Shown here: piece by piece, positions 35,505-42,588 of the stretch
Position numbering within the stretch: the first letter of the stretch is position 1
Layout of the letters: every line of letters starts with the position of its first letter
IMG/VR virus record: IMGVR_UViG_3300032753_000007
Coordinates: 1 to 64,000 of that record
Direction: 5' to 3' (one strand)
DNA length: 64,000 nucleotides
Origin: a virus
Made by a program: the position numbers and the translations under genes
The notes under the pieces: model-generated
The model's database searches: none
What the model was told of the DNA's origin: nothing
Seen by the model: only the letters and a program-made list of their open reading frames with translations

Positions 35505-36335
35505 ATGAAAAAAATAGCATTAGTAATAGCCGCTACTGAAGATCATTTGATTGGATTAGATGGCAAAATACCCTGGCACATTACAAAAGACCTACAGCGA
35601 TTTAAACACGTCACTATGGGCGGTGTCGTTATCATGGGCAATAATACCTGGAAGTCATTAAACTGCAAGCCATTACCAGGTAGAATTAATATTGTTATTA
35701 CACATGAAGATAATCTATTGCCTATACCTGAAGTACCACAAACAGATGTAGCGTATAGATTTATGTTTAATTCAGATACACCTACACCTGAAGCCTTATT
35801 AAACTTACCACAATTTAATGATTATAAACTATTTATTATTGGCGGCGCTAGCCTATATAGTAAATTCTTTAAATACTGTAATGAAATACATTACACTCAT
35901 ATCCATGATATATTAGGTACTGAAATAGATCCTGAACATAAAGGCGTTTATTATGAGTTACCTGAAATACATGAAGATGAATGGACTCAAGCTATTGTAA
36001 GTGACTATACTGATCACTCCTACGAACTCTTTATAAAAGCCAAAACACCTGATACACTTGAAGAAGCGTGGAATAGGTTTTATGATATTTTAATATCTAA
36101 TAAGGATAACTACGATGAGCGTTTTGTAAAGGCCGTTAAAACGACCTATATGAAAGGTGCATTAGATGCATTACAGATTTATTCATTAATGATAATGGAT
36201 GGTAAATGTGATTGTCCATCAACTATAACTGAAAAATTAGTTGGTCCTATCACAGTAACACTGGGTGTCGATAAATTTATTGGGTTATTGACTAAGCTGA
36301 TTATGGAACCAACTGCAGAGAATGAAAATGAGTGA
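35505..36335 (+). CDS. folA-like: Dihydrofolate reductase with C-terminal extension, 276 aa
   Basis: Residues 1-~178 are a complete dihydrofolate reductase: ALVIAATEDHLIGLDGKIPW, with the proton-donor acid at D29 (TKDLQRFK), the cofactor motif VVIMGNNTWKSL, then LPGRINIVIT and LFIIGGASLY. The enzyme reduces dihydrofolate to tetrahydrofolate with NADPH and supports thymidylate synthesis in the infected cell. About 95 further residues (TLEEAWNRFYDILISNKDN...) form a helical extension absent from typical enzymes of 160-190 residues. AAGGAAAACAG precedes the ATG. Confidence 0.88.
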   Translation: MKKIALVIAATEDHLIGLDGKIPWHITKDLQRFKHVTMGGVVIMGNNTWKSLNCKPLPGRINIVITHEDNLLPIPEVPQTDVAYRFMFNSDTPTPEALLNLPQFNDYKLFIIGGASLYSKFFKYCNEIHYTHIHDILGTEIDPEHKGVYYELPEIHEDEWTQAIVSDYTDHSYELFIKAKTPDTLEEAWNRFYDILISNKDNYDERFVKAVKTTYMKGALDALQIYSLMIMDGKCDCPSTITEKLVGPITVTLGVDKFIGLLTKLIMEPTAENENE

Positions 36336-36384
36336 TGATAAATTACCAAATACTCTTATACCCATTCCAAAGAGAAAAAAATAA
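36328..36384 (+). CDS. 18-residue peptide candidate
   Basis: The frame MSDDKLPNTLIPIPKRKK overlaps the end of the reductase by 8 bases and its stop overlaps the following ATG (TAATG). The only support is this tight overlap on both sides, which would allow coupled translation through the junction. Confidence 0.25.
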   Translation: MSDDKLPNTLIPIPKRKK

Positions 36385-36737
36385 TGAATGACGATTACTT
36401 TATTTCAAAGAAAGCAAAACTTTTATTTATCTTGTTTAATACATCAGGTAAACTACGAAGAGAATTGTTAGGTGTAACTTATACTACGTATATAACTGTA
36501 GCTTCAGCTAAGCTGTGGTACGATGGTACACTTGCTGTATTAGAGTGTCCAACCACATTAAATGAAAATGAATGCGATAGTGAGGCAATGCTTTCAGCTA
36601 AACTACAATTAGCACGTGTATGTGAGGATGAGGGCGTTTATCATCCTGAAGTCATTTCGTCAGCAAAATCCATATTACGTTGGATTTATAAAGAAGAAAT
36701 TTTAACCTATCATCAATCTTACTTACAAACAAAATAA
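36384..36737 (+). CDS. Hypothetical protein, 117 aa
   Basis: The product starts MNDDYFISKKAKLLFILFNT; it is a soluble, mainly helical protein (AMLSAKLQLARVCEDEGV, VISSAKSILRWIYKEEIL). Its stop overlaps the next start by one base (TAATG). No family is recognised. Confidence 0.55.
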   Translation: MNDDYFISKKAKLLFILFNTSGKLRRELLGVTYTTYITVASAKLWYDGTLAVLECPTTLNENECDSEAMLSAKLQLARVCEDEGVYHPEVISSAKSILRWIYKEEILTYHQSYLQTK

Positions 36738-37009
36738 TGACATTAGTTATTCAAGAAAAATACTTCTCATTTGAAACAGAAACCATTAAAGAAAAAATAG
36801 AACGATTAACAGTACATCGCAATAACCTCATGGAGCAATATGGCAATACTGCTGCAAGTGAACGAGAGAAATGCGTGTTATTAGAATTTGATAAAGATAT
36901 TAAAAGACTCAAAACACAATTGAGTCCTAAAAATGCTGCTAAAGAAAAAATAGAAAAGGAAGAAATTGATAAAAAGAATTGGGGATATTTAGGTAAAGTA
37001 CATGGTTAA
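36737..37009 (+). CDS. Hypothetical coiled-coil protein, 90 aa
   Basis: The product starts MTLVIQEKYFSFETETIKEK. The middle is a long charged helix with heptad-like spacing (IKEKIERLTVHRNNLMEQYG... LLEFDKDIKRLKTQL) ending in a Lys/Glu-rich tail. This suggests dimerisation or a scaffold role; no family is recognised. It overlaps both neighbours by 1-8 bases. Confidence 0.5.
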   Translation: MTLVIQEKYFSFETETIKEKIERLTVHRNNLMEQYGNTAASEREKCVLLEFDKDIKRLKTQLSPKNAAKEKIEKEEIDKKNWGYLGKVHG

Positions 37010-37169
37010 AAAAGATATTGTTCTTGGCGGAACAAGATATAATGTTACATATGAGCAAAAAGAAAATGAAATCATAATTCATTCTTTAATTGCTGGTGAT
37101 AAACCCATGTCAGTAAATCTTTGTATGCCTAGCGTATTAGCGTTAATTAAAAAGAAGTTAACAGAATAA
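37002..37169 (+). CDS. Hypothetical protein, 55 aa
   Basis: A 55-codon frame starts at ATG 37002, overlapping the upstream stop by 8 bases: MVKKDIVLGGTRYNVTYEQK ... LIKKKLTE. The alternating pattern near the start suggests a small beta-sheet protein. It ends just before a 32-base palindrome, which fits a last gene in the run. Confidence 0.45.
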   Translation: MVKKDIVLGGTRYNVTYEQKENEIIIHSLIAGDKPMSVNLCMPSVLALIKKKLTE

Positions 37170-37177
37170 ACTAACCA

Positions 37178-37209
37178 CTATACTAGATGTCATATGACAT
37201 CTAGTATAG
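37178..37209 (+). terminator. Palindromic terminator-like hairpin, 32 bases
   Basis: A perfect palindrome (CTATACTAGATGTCAT with its complement) follows the 34552-37169 gene run. The downstream bases are CCTTATTATAGG, not a clean T-run, so termination strength is uncertain. Confidence 0.55.
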
Positions 37210-37229
37210 CCTTATTATAGGATAATCAA

Positions 37230-37553
37230 ATGAAATTTATAGATATAATAAATCATTCAGTACCAAAACATAATCTAATTGATGTAGTGCATCATTCTTG
37301 GATAATGTGCTTTGGTCATAAAACATCAAGTAATAATGACTTTTGGTTTCCCTATCAAGGTTATGGCCCAAAAAGAATGCGTATACCTATTAGGTGTTTA
37401 TCTATTGATAATGATTGGACAAAAGTTTATAAGCGTTCAAGAAAACCGTTTTGTGATATAGTCGCAAAACGATATTATAATAAGCCTGTAGCTATATCAG
37501 GTAAGTGGATTAGTAAAAAAGAAAAAGCTAAACCATGGGGCTATATTAGATGA
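37230..37553 (+). CDS. Hypothetical basic protein, 107 aa
   Basis: The product starts MKFIDIINHSVPKHNLIDVV, with ATAGGATAATCAA upstream. It is strongly basic and aromatic (FWFPYQGYGPKRMRIPIRCL, YKRSRKPFCDIVAKRYYN), which suggests nucleic-acid binding. It overlaps the next gene by 4 bases (ATGA). No family is recognised. Confidence 0.5.
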   Translation: MKFIDIINHSVPKHNLIDVVHHSWIMCFGHKTSSNNDFWFPYQGYGPKRMRIPIRCLSIDNDWTKVYKRSRKPFCDIVAKRYYNKPVAISGKWISKKEKAKPWGYIR

Positions 37554-37882
37554 GCTATATTAATAATTGGCTATATCACCATTTGCGTGATATTCAGTTT
37601 AATAAGATACTAAAGATTAATAAAAAACGCCCTAGAGTAGAAAAGAGAATGAGGAAAAGAATTAAACCTACTAAAACTAAACTATTTATTAATGTAACCT
37701 ATCGATCTTATCCTCTTATAAGGTGGTATAAAGAGCTATTAAGAGAAGAGATAGATGATATTATTTTTAATAAACAAAGACTATGGATTAAAGATAGTAT
37801 TAGAGAGCGCTATAACTGGTACAGTGGGTTACGTGCTAGAGTGATTGCTTGTAAAAATAAGGATTTTTATAAATTCAAATAA
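37550..37882 (+). CDS. Hypothetical very basic protein, 110 aa
   Basis: The product starts MSYINNWLYHHLRDIQFNKI and is very rich in Lys and Arg (KKRPRVEKRMRKRIKPTKTK), followed by helical segments. This composition fits binding to DNA or RNA. It is coupled to the preceding gene by ATGA overlap. Its last four codons run into the cassette 3 promoter block, so that block is partly coding. Confidence 0.5.
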   Translation: MSYINNWLYHHLRDIQFNKILKINKKRPRVEKRMRKRIKPTKTKLFINVTYRSYPLIRWYKELLREEIDDIIFNKQRLWIKDSIRERYNWYSGLRARVIACKNKDFYKFK

Positions 37883-37906
37883 TTTTCATATATATATAGT
37901 TTATAT
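37871..37906 (+). promoter_or_regulatory. Cassette promoter-like block, copy 3
   Basis: This copy starts AAATTCAAATAATTTTCATA and continues TATATATAGTTTATAT; it aligns without gaps with 24090 and 33885. The first 12 bases overlap the end of the upstream gene, so the block is conserved even where the surrounding context differs. Confidence 0.75.
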
Positions 37907-37907
37907 G

Positions 37908-37943
37908 AATAAAGAATAATCTTTATTTAGTTAACGTTAACTA
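37908..37943 (+). promoter_or_regulatory. Cassette 3 leader hairpins
   Basis: The first hairpin (AATAAAGA / TCTTTATT, 37908-37927) is identical to that of cassette 2. The second is a 16-base palindrome (TAGTTAACGTTAACTA, 37928-37943), different in sequence from cassette 2 but in the same place. Both then continue to an AACG word and the GATGA hairpin. Confidence 0.65.
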
Positions 37944-37957
37944 TTAACGCATTCATA

Positions 37958-37978
37958 TGCTGCGATGAGCAGCAAGGA
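37958..37978 (+). promoter_or_regulatory. GATGA-loop hairpin with ribosome site, copy 4
   Basis: Stem TGCTGC / GCAGCA closes the loop GATGA (37964-37968), followed by AGGA and ATG 37988. A mini frame from the loop ATG (MSSKDIRS) stops at a TGA that overlaps the main ATG (ATGA). Confidence 0.75.
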
Positions 37979-37987
37979 TATACGATC

Positions 37988-38326
37988 ATGAACAAGTTCA
38001 ATAAATTTGCCACTGACTTTTCAACAGGTTTCAAAGTGGGTTATCAAAACCCTCATCGCCTGCCAATGTATTGGGGAATGCTGAAGCTGCATTGGTACGC
38101 AGCTTTTATTAAAGCCTCATATGAGGCTAAACACTCAATTGAAAAACAAAAAGTCCCCCAGTGGGCACTGGGGATCGTGCACCGCGCTTGCGCGGTGCAC
38201 GATAAAAGAATCAACTGGGCTACCAAAAAATTTAATGGAATAGTCTTAGATGGTTGGATGGACTTCGGCTTAGAAGCGCTTAAAGCGCATCTAAGCAGAC
38301 AGATAAGGAGAGCCGAAAGAGGCTAA
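37988..38326 (+). CDS. Unrecognised basic 112-residue protein (cassette 3)
   Basis: The product starts MNKFNKFATDFSTGFKVGYQ, with AAGGA upstream. It is basic and Trp/His-rich (YWGMLKLHWYAAFIKASYEA) with a helical C-terminus (LEALKAHLSRQIRRAERG). No family is recognised. The coding DNA is a chain of hairpins: 38084-38105 (AAGCTGC stem), 38113-38128 (palindrome), 38156-38173 (CCCCAGT stem), 38174-38203 (14-bp, GC-rich) and 38268-38296. Codon use is GC-richer than in neighbours. It is a candidate counter-defence gene because it shares promoter, leader and style with the ring-nuclease cassette. Confidence 0.6.
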   Translation: MNKFNKFATDFSTGFKVGYQNPHRLPMYWGMLKLHWYAAFIKASYEAKHSIEKQKVPQWALGIVHRACAVHDKRINWATKKFNGIVLDGWMDFGLEALKAHLSRQIRRAERG

Positions 38327-38413
38327 CCTTACGTCGGCTTCCAGATTACTTTAAAGTAATCTGGAAGTCAATACTGCTGCAGAGATTAATCTCTGCAGCA
38401 GTATTTTTTTTTA
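38311..38413 (+). terminator. Cassette 3 terminator with stacked palindromes
   Basis: Three hairpins follow one another: AGCCGA/TCGGCT (38311-38339), which encloses the stop codon, a perfect 28-base palindrome (38339-38366), and a perfect 30-base palindrome (38373-38402) centred on ATTAAT. Then come A and a run of nine or more T. The convergent minus-strand gene ends inside the T-run. Confidence 0.85.
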
Positions 38414-39259
38414 TGCTAAATCTTTATTTATTTTTTTGCTTGTTTCTGATTGGGCATAGCCTACTAGCTTTACTTGAAATAATACAATAGAAAACAGTTC
38501 TAATGCTTTAGCACAGTTTAAGATATATTCTCTTAATTGTTCTAATTTAGCTTCAGGTAATTCTTTTAGTATTTGCTCATGCTCTTTACTAGAGGTTAAT
38601 TTAGTAATGTAATCTAATAGTCTTTTTAATCTAGCGGTAATTTCAGCAGTATTTACTTTAGATGCAGTATCAATTAATAAGGTAACTTGTTTAAAGCATT
38701 TCTCATAGCCTTCTACATCACCGTATAAATCAATAAATAAACGATTATGAATACCATTATCAACGGACTGATTAAAATGCTTCATTAACTCATCATTGTG
38801 TTTTTTATAATCTAATGCATGTGGATCTAAGTTAATCCATACTTTATACAATGTTTCAGGTTTACTAATACAAATAGCTAACCATTGCTCTAATGGCTTT
38901 AATAATAAGTTATCTATATTACTCAATGTATCTAATGCTTGATGTAATGTCTCTACATAAGCAGGTAAGTCTTTATCAATATAAGCAGGTGCACAAACTG
39001 TATAGGTTGTTAATGCAGTTCTACCTAATTTATTGATATTATTAACACTCGTTTTAAAACCAGTATTATCTAAAAAGTTTAATCGTAGTGCTTTGTTATT
39101 TAACGAAGCTGATTCATCTGACAATACAGAGGTTACTTTAGTAAAGAAACCTACTGCAAAGTTTTTAACAGAAGCAAAGTCAAAGCCTTCCATAGCGACT
39201 TCAACTAAATCTTCATCTGTATATCCTAGATTTTTTAAAATAGCGTTATTTAAGCTCAT
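38411..39259 (-). CDS. Hypothetical protein, 282 aa (possible virion protein)
   Basis: The product starts MSLNNAILKNLGYTDEDLVE and is nearly all helical, with Leu/Lys-rich amphipathic segments (ITARLKRLLDYITKL, LPEAKLEQLREYILNCAKAL). The N-terminal stretch VEVAMEGFDFASVKNFAVGF resembles propeptide-like starts of internal head proteins in phiKZ-like phages, but this is only a resemblance. It stands alone on the minus strand between plus-strand runs and ends in the T-run of the cassette 3 terminator. Confidence 0.5.
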   Translation of the reverse strand: MSLNNAILKNLGYTDEDLVEVAMEGFDFASVKNFAVGFFTKVTSVLSDESASLNNKALRLNFLDNTGFKTSVNNINKLGRTALTTYTVCAPAYIDKDLPAYVETLHQALDTLSNIDNLLLKPLEQWLAICISKPETLYKVWINLDPHALDYKKHNDELMKHFNQSVDNGIHNRLFIDLYGDVEGYEKCFKQVTLLIDTASKVNTAEITARLKRLLDYITKLTSSKEHEQILKELPEAKLEQLREYILNCAKALELFSIVLFQVKLVGYAQSETSKKINKDLA

Positions 39260-39338
39260 AGTTTTCTCATTTTATTTAATTAGTAACCCCCATTATTTTA
39301 TAGACAATCCGTTAACTTAACAAATTGGATATATAATA

Positions 39339-40838
39339 ATGAATCTATTATCAGGTTTTACATCAGTACCGGCTATTACGCCAGCTTTTAATGTAGGTGG
39401 TGGTTTTGATATTTTAACCGGTGCATACTATATTGGTAGATGGGGGCAATCTATATTAAACGGTGGTTTATATTCTACAGTATCTATCGCTGGCCCTGCT
39501 AATTCATTTAAATCAGCTCTCATAGATTACTTACATTTAACAGTATGTGATAGAATTAAACCGTATCAATTATCTAAGTATTGTACTGAGAATTCATCTA
39601 CTTATAAACGGTTACAAGCACTTTGTGCTAAAATGCCTAATATGTCTAAAATAGATCACTCAAATGAATTTTTAGAACCTGAAGAAATAAAGATACGACT
39701 CACTACTATTAAAGAAGAAATGGGCGATGTGTATTTTTCTAAGATGAGTAAGCTATCTCGATTTAAAGCATCTGATAAATCTATAAAACGTTTTACTACA
39801 CCTTTTAGAAATGCTAAAGGCGATCCCATTACTATGATACAGCCTACTGGCCTTATCATAGACTCTATATCAGCTTTCATGACTACTAATGTAGAAGAAG
39901 GGATGATTGCTAATAATAACTTAGGTAGCTCTGAACAAAATACAGTATGGATGCGTTTAGGATTAGCTAAAAAATTATTAATATCTGAATTACCTGGATT
40001 ATGTTCTAGAGGCTCTATGTTTGTTGGTTTAACGGCTCATGTAGGCGAAGAGTTTGAATTAGGTGGCCCAATGGCACCTAAGAAACATAAGCTCACACAT
40101 GCTAAAAAAGGCACGACTATGAAAGGGGCTTCAAAAGCATTTGAGTATATAAATACTGTTTTATTTGAAATACAAAATGTTTCATTACTCAATAATAAAA
40201 CGTATAATACAGGTGTACTTTATCCAGCTAATGCAAGAGATAGAGGTGAAGAAACCGCTGATTTAATTTTAATTAAACTCATTGCTATTCGTAATAAAGA
40301 AGGTGGTAGTGGCAATAGATTAAATGTAGTTGTTTCACAACGTGAAGGTTTATTGCCTCATTTAACACAATTTCATCATTTAAAAGAATCTAAATTTTTT
40401 GGGTTAGTTGGAAATGATAGAAATTATGCATTAGCATTATTGCCCGACTTACCATTAAGTAGAACAACAGTAAGAAATCTTATTGACAATATGCCTGAGT
40501 TAAGAAGAGCATTAGAGATTACTGATGAGCTATTACAAATAAAAGAATACTGGGATACGCCTAAAGATGATTTACTCTGTACACCTGAAGAACTATACAA
40601 TGACATTATAGCATTAGGCTATAATTGGAAAACATTATTAAATACTAGAGGATGGTGGGTGTTTGATGAGCATCTTAATGATAATCTTCCTGAATTATCT
40701 ACCTGGGATTTATTGCGCATACGTAAAGGTTTATATAAGCCTTATTGGCTAAGCAGAAGTTGGGCTAAAACAGAAAAGCCAAAAGGACTCTTATTAGATG
40801 TACTATCACAAATATCTGAGGATGAAAAATATGACTAA
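39339..40838 (+). CDS. RecA-superfamily ATPase (UvsX/RecA-like), 499 aa
   Basis: The Walker A motif AGPANSFKS is at residues 51-59 and a Walker B-like strand (TGLIIDSISAF) lies near 166-176. Further segments (FVGLTAHVGEEFELGG, LIKLIAIRNKEGGSGNRLNVVV) match the RecA/UvsX core strands. Such proteins pair DNA strands in recombination-dependent phage replication. The ~150-residue insertion between Walker A and B and the long C-terminal part are larger than in RecA. Whether it is a true recombinase or another RecA-fold ATPase cannot be decided by eye. The upstream 80 bases separate it from the divergent minus-strand gene. Confidence 0.65.
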   Translation: MNLLSGFTSVPAITPAFNVGGGFDILTGAYYIGRWGQSILNGGLYSTVSIAGPANSFKSALIDYLHLTVCDRIKPYQLSKYCTENSSTYKRLQALCAKMPNMSKIDHSNEFLEPEEIKIRLTTIKEEMGDVYFSKMSKLSRFKASDKSIKRFTTPFRNAKGDPITMIQPTGLIIDSISAFMTTNVEEGMIANNNLGSSEQNTVWMRLGLAKKLLISELPGLCSRGSMFVGLTAHVGEEFELGGPMAPKKHKLTHAKKGTTMKGASKAFEYINTVLFEIQNVSLLNNKTYNTGVLYPANARDRGEETADLILIKLIAIRNKEGGSGNRLNVVVSQREGLLPHLTQFHHLKESKFFGLVGNDRNYALALLPDLPLSRTTVRNLIDNMPELRRALEITDELLQIKEYWDTPKDDLLCTPEELYNDIIALGYNWKTLLNTRGWWVFDEHLNDNLPELSTWDLLRIRKGLYKPYWLSRSWAKTEKPKGLLLDVLSQISEDEKYD

Positions 40839-41130
40839 AGATGTTTTAACCACTACAATAGATATCATTGCTGATGTCTGTAGTCATCGTGCCAGTGAAC
40901 GCTTTAAAGCTATGGTAACTAAAGCACGTTTTACACTAGATACTGAATTATCAGAAGCATTACAAGTCAAAGCTATTAATGTATTTTGGCGTAATCTTTT
41001 ATTAGATTATCCTAATACCATGCAAATTAGAATGTGGCTATGTGATTGTGAAACCATTGCAGCCTATGCACATGCATTTAAGTATTCGTGGTTACCTATG
41101 TTAGATGGCATTGGTATTTTCCATGACTAG
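40831..41130 (+). CDS. Hypothetical protein, 99 aa
   Basis: I choose ATG 40831 (MTKDVLTTTIDIIADVCSHR), because GAGG lies 8-9 bases upstream. The frame is open 11 codons further up. The product is helical and soluble (SERFKAMVTKARFTLDTELSEA). It overlaps the end of the RecA-like gene and the start of the next gene by 8 bases each. No family is recognised. Confidence 0.55.
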   Translation: MTKDVLTTTIDIIADVCSHRASERFKAMVTKARFTLDTELSEALQVKAINVFWRNLLLDYPNTMQIRMWLCDCETIAAYAHAFKYSWLPMLDGIGIFHD

Positions 41131-41785
41131 ACATGAAGTAGAAAAATGGTTTTTAGATTACATTGATGAGTTAGATCCAGGCAATGATAATGTTAAACTC
41201 TATAAAGAATTCTTTGCTACATTGAGTTTTAAAGATTTACAAAACTTAGGTAGACGATTAGTCAATAAAGAAATTACATTGCCGTATTATGCCGCTAATA
41301 TGGTAAATAGAGATATACCTGTTGATAATGCTTTAAAGGTATTAGATAAGTTAGGCGTTAATGTATTTCAGCGTGTAGAAGTAACTGATTCAGTAACAGG
41401 TGTTAGATATAAAAGTGCTGTTAAATATATGATATTAACATTACATGTTAGACGACAATCACAACATAGTTTAAAAGGTAAATCAACTGCTACAGATAGC
41501 GTTCATATTGACTATTTGACAGGTCAAGCAAGTGGTGTATCAGATACAACTCATTTATCATTACCTGAAATCATGAACTTAGAATCTGCTGGATTACATA
41601 AAGGCATTCAAGAAATGGTTAATGTACGAGGTGGTAATCAAAAAGGATTTAATGAAGCCAAACAACGTATTTATCAAACCGGTGGTTATAGCTTAGATTC
41701 TATTTTAGAATTAGGCTATAGACCTACTTCTACTGAAACGTTTCATGCATACTTACTTGGTATGCATTATGACAATAACTATTAA
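41123..41785 (+). CDS. Probable RNA polymerase beta C-terminal subunit, 220 aa
   Basis: I choose ATG 41123 (MTRHEVEKWFLDYIDELDPG); an upstream in-frame ATG at 41105 is possible. The C-terminal half follows the order of the bacterial beta clamp region: a YMxLxLxV strand (KYMILTLHVRRQSQHSLKGK), an LTGQA segment where beta has LGGKAQFGG, LSLPEIMNLESAGLHKGIQEM where beta has MEVWALEAYGAAHTLQEML, and VRGGNQKGFNEAKQRIYQ where beta has the NGR.K.Y. strand. The beta gene at 59562 lacks this part. In phiKZ the virion beta C-terminal piece (gp149) is likewise a separate gene near the endolysin, as here. The match is weak in identity, so this is a reasoned inference. Confidence 0.6.
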   Translation: MTRHEVEKWFLDYIDELDPGNDNVKLYKEFFATLSFKDLQNLGRRLVNKEITLPYYAANMVNRDIPVDNALKVLDKLGVNVFQRVEVTDSVTGVRYKSAVKYMILTLHVRRQSQHSLKGKSTATDSVHIDYLTGQASGVSDTTHLSLPEIMNLESAGLHKGIQEMVNVRGGNQKGFNEAKQRIYQTGGYSLDSILELGYRPTSTETFHAYLLGMHYDNNY

Positions 41786-41799
41786 ATAGGATAATAGTA

Positions 41800-42588
41800 A
41801 TGTTAAAGCAAGGTGATACCTCTGTAAAAGTTAAGCAATTGCAATTAGCAATTGGTCTGAACAATATTACTGGTTACTTTGGCGTAGAAACAACTAATCG
41901 AATTAAACATATACAGCGAGATAAAAACATGATACCAACTGGAACAGTCAGCGATGATTTATTTAAAGAATTAGTACATACTACTGATATTAAATTAAAT
42001 CAACTTGTTAACATTTTACCTACTACTATCGTTAAAGAGCTCTATGCTTCTTTAAATCTTATACCAGAAATAACTGCTGCTAATATAGCACACTTTATAT
42101 CACAATGTATGGTAGAGAGTAGTAACTTTACACGCTGCGTAGAAGATTTAAGGTACTCAAAAGAAGGTTTATTAAAAAACTTTAGTAAATACTTTACACC
42201 TACTGAAGCCCATATATATGCTGGTAATGAAGCTAAAATTGCTAATCGCATTTATGCTAATCGCAATGGTAATGGAAATGAACACAGTGGTGATGGTTGG
42301 AAATATAAAGGCAGAGGCTATATATCACTAACATTTAAAGATAACTATAAAGAGTTTAGTGAGTATGTTAAACAACCTGCTATTATGACATCACCTGATT
42401 TAGTAGCTACTCAATACCCATTAGAGTCTGCTATATTCTTTTTTACTAAAAATAAATTATGGGGATTAAATGCACCTGCTAATAACCATGGTGTAATGAT
42501 TGTTAGAGAGCATGTTAATGGTGGCACAATTGGTTTATCAGAAGCCATTAAATGTTTTGATAAAGTCTATACTGCTATTAAAGCATGA
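41800..42588 (+). CDS. Endolysin: peptidoglycan-binding domain plus GH19-type lysozyme, 262 aa
   Basis: Residues 1-~60 form a peptidoglycan-binding domain (MLKQGDTSVKVKQLQLAIGL, GYFGVETTNRIKHIQ). From ~90 onward there is a glycoside hydrolase family 19-like domain: the catalytic glutamate is probably E106 (QCMVESSNFTR), followed by EDLRYSKEGLLKNF, NRNGNG...DGWKYKGRGYISLTFKDNY and an Asn/Gly-rich end. The enzyme cleaves the glycan strands of the cell wall at lysis. Modular endolysins of this order are typical of phiKZ-like phages (gp144). No signal peptide is visible, so it needs a holin or similar, which I do not see here. Confidence 0.85.
   Translation: MLKQGDTSVKVKQLQLAIGLNNITGYFGVETTNRIKHIQRDKNMIPTGTVSDDLFKELVHTTDIKLNQLVNILPTTIVKELYASLNLIPEITAANIAHFISQCMVESSNFTRCVEDLRYSKEGLLKNFSKYFTPTEAHIYAGNEAKIANRIYANRNGNGNEHSGDGWKYKGRGYISLTFKDNYKEFSEYVKQPAIMTSPDLVATQYPLESAIFFFTKNKLWGLNAPANNHGVMIVREHVNGGTIGLSEAIKCFDKVYTAIKA

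Noticed and set aside
24090-38413. CRISPR array made of the repeated blocks
   Set aside because: The three copies are many kilobases apart, and the intervening DNA is coding, not short spacers.
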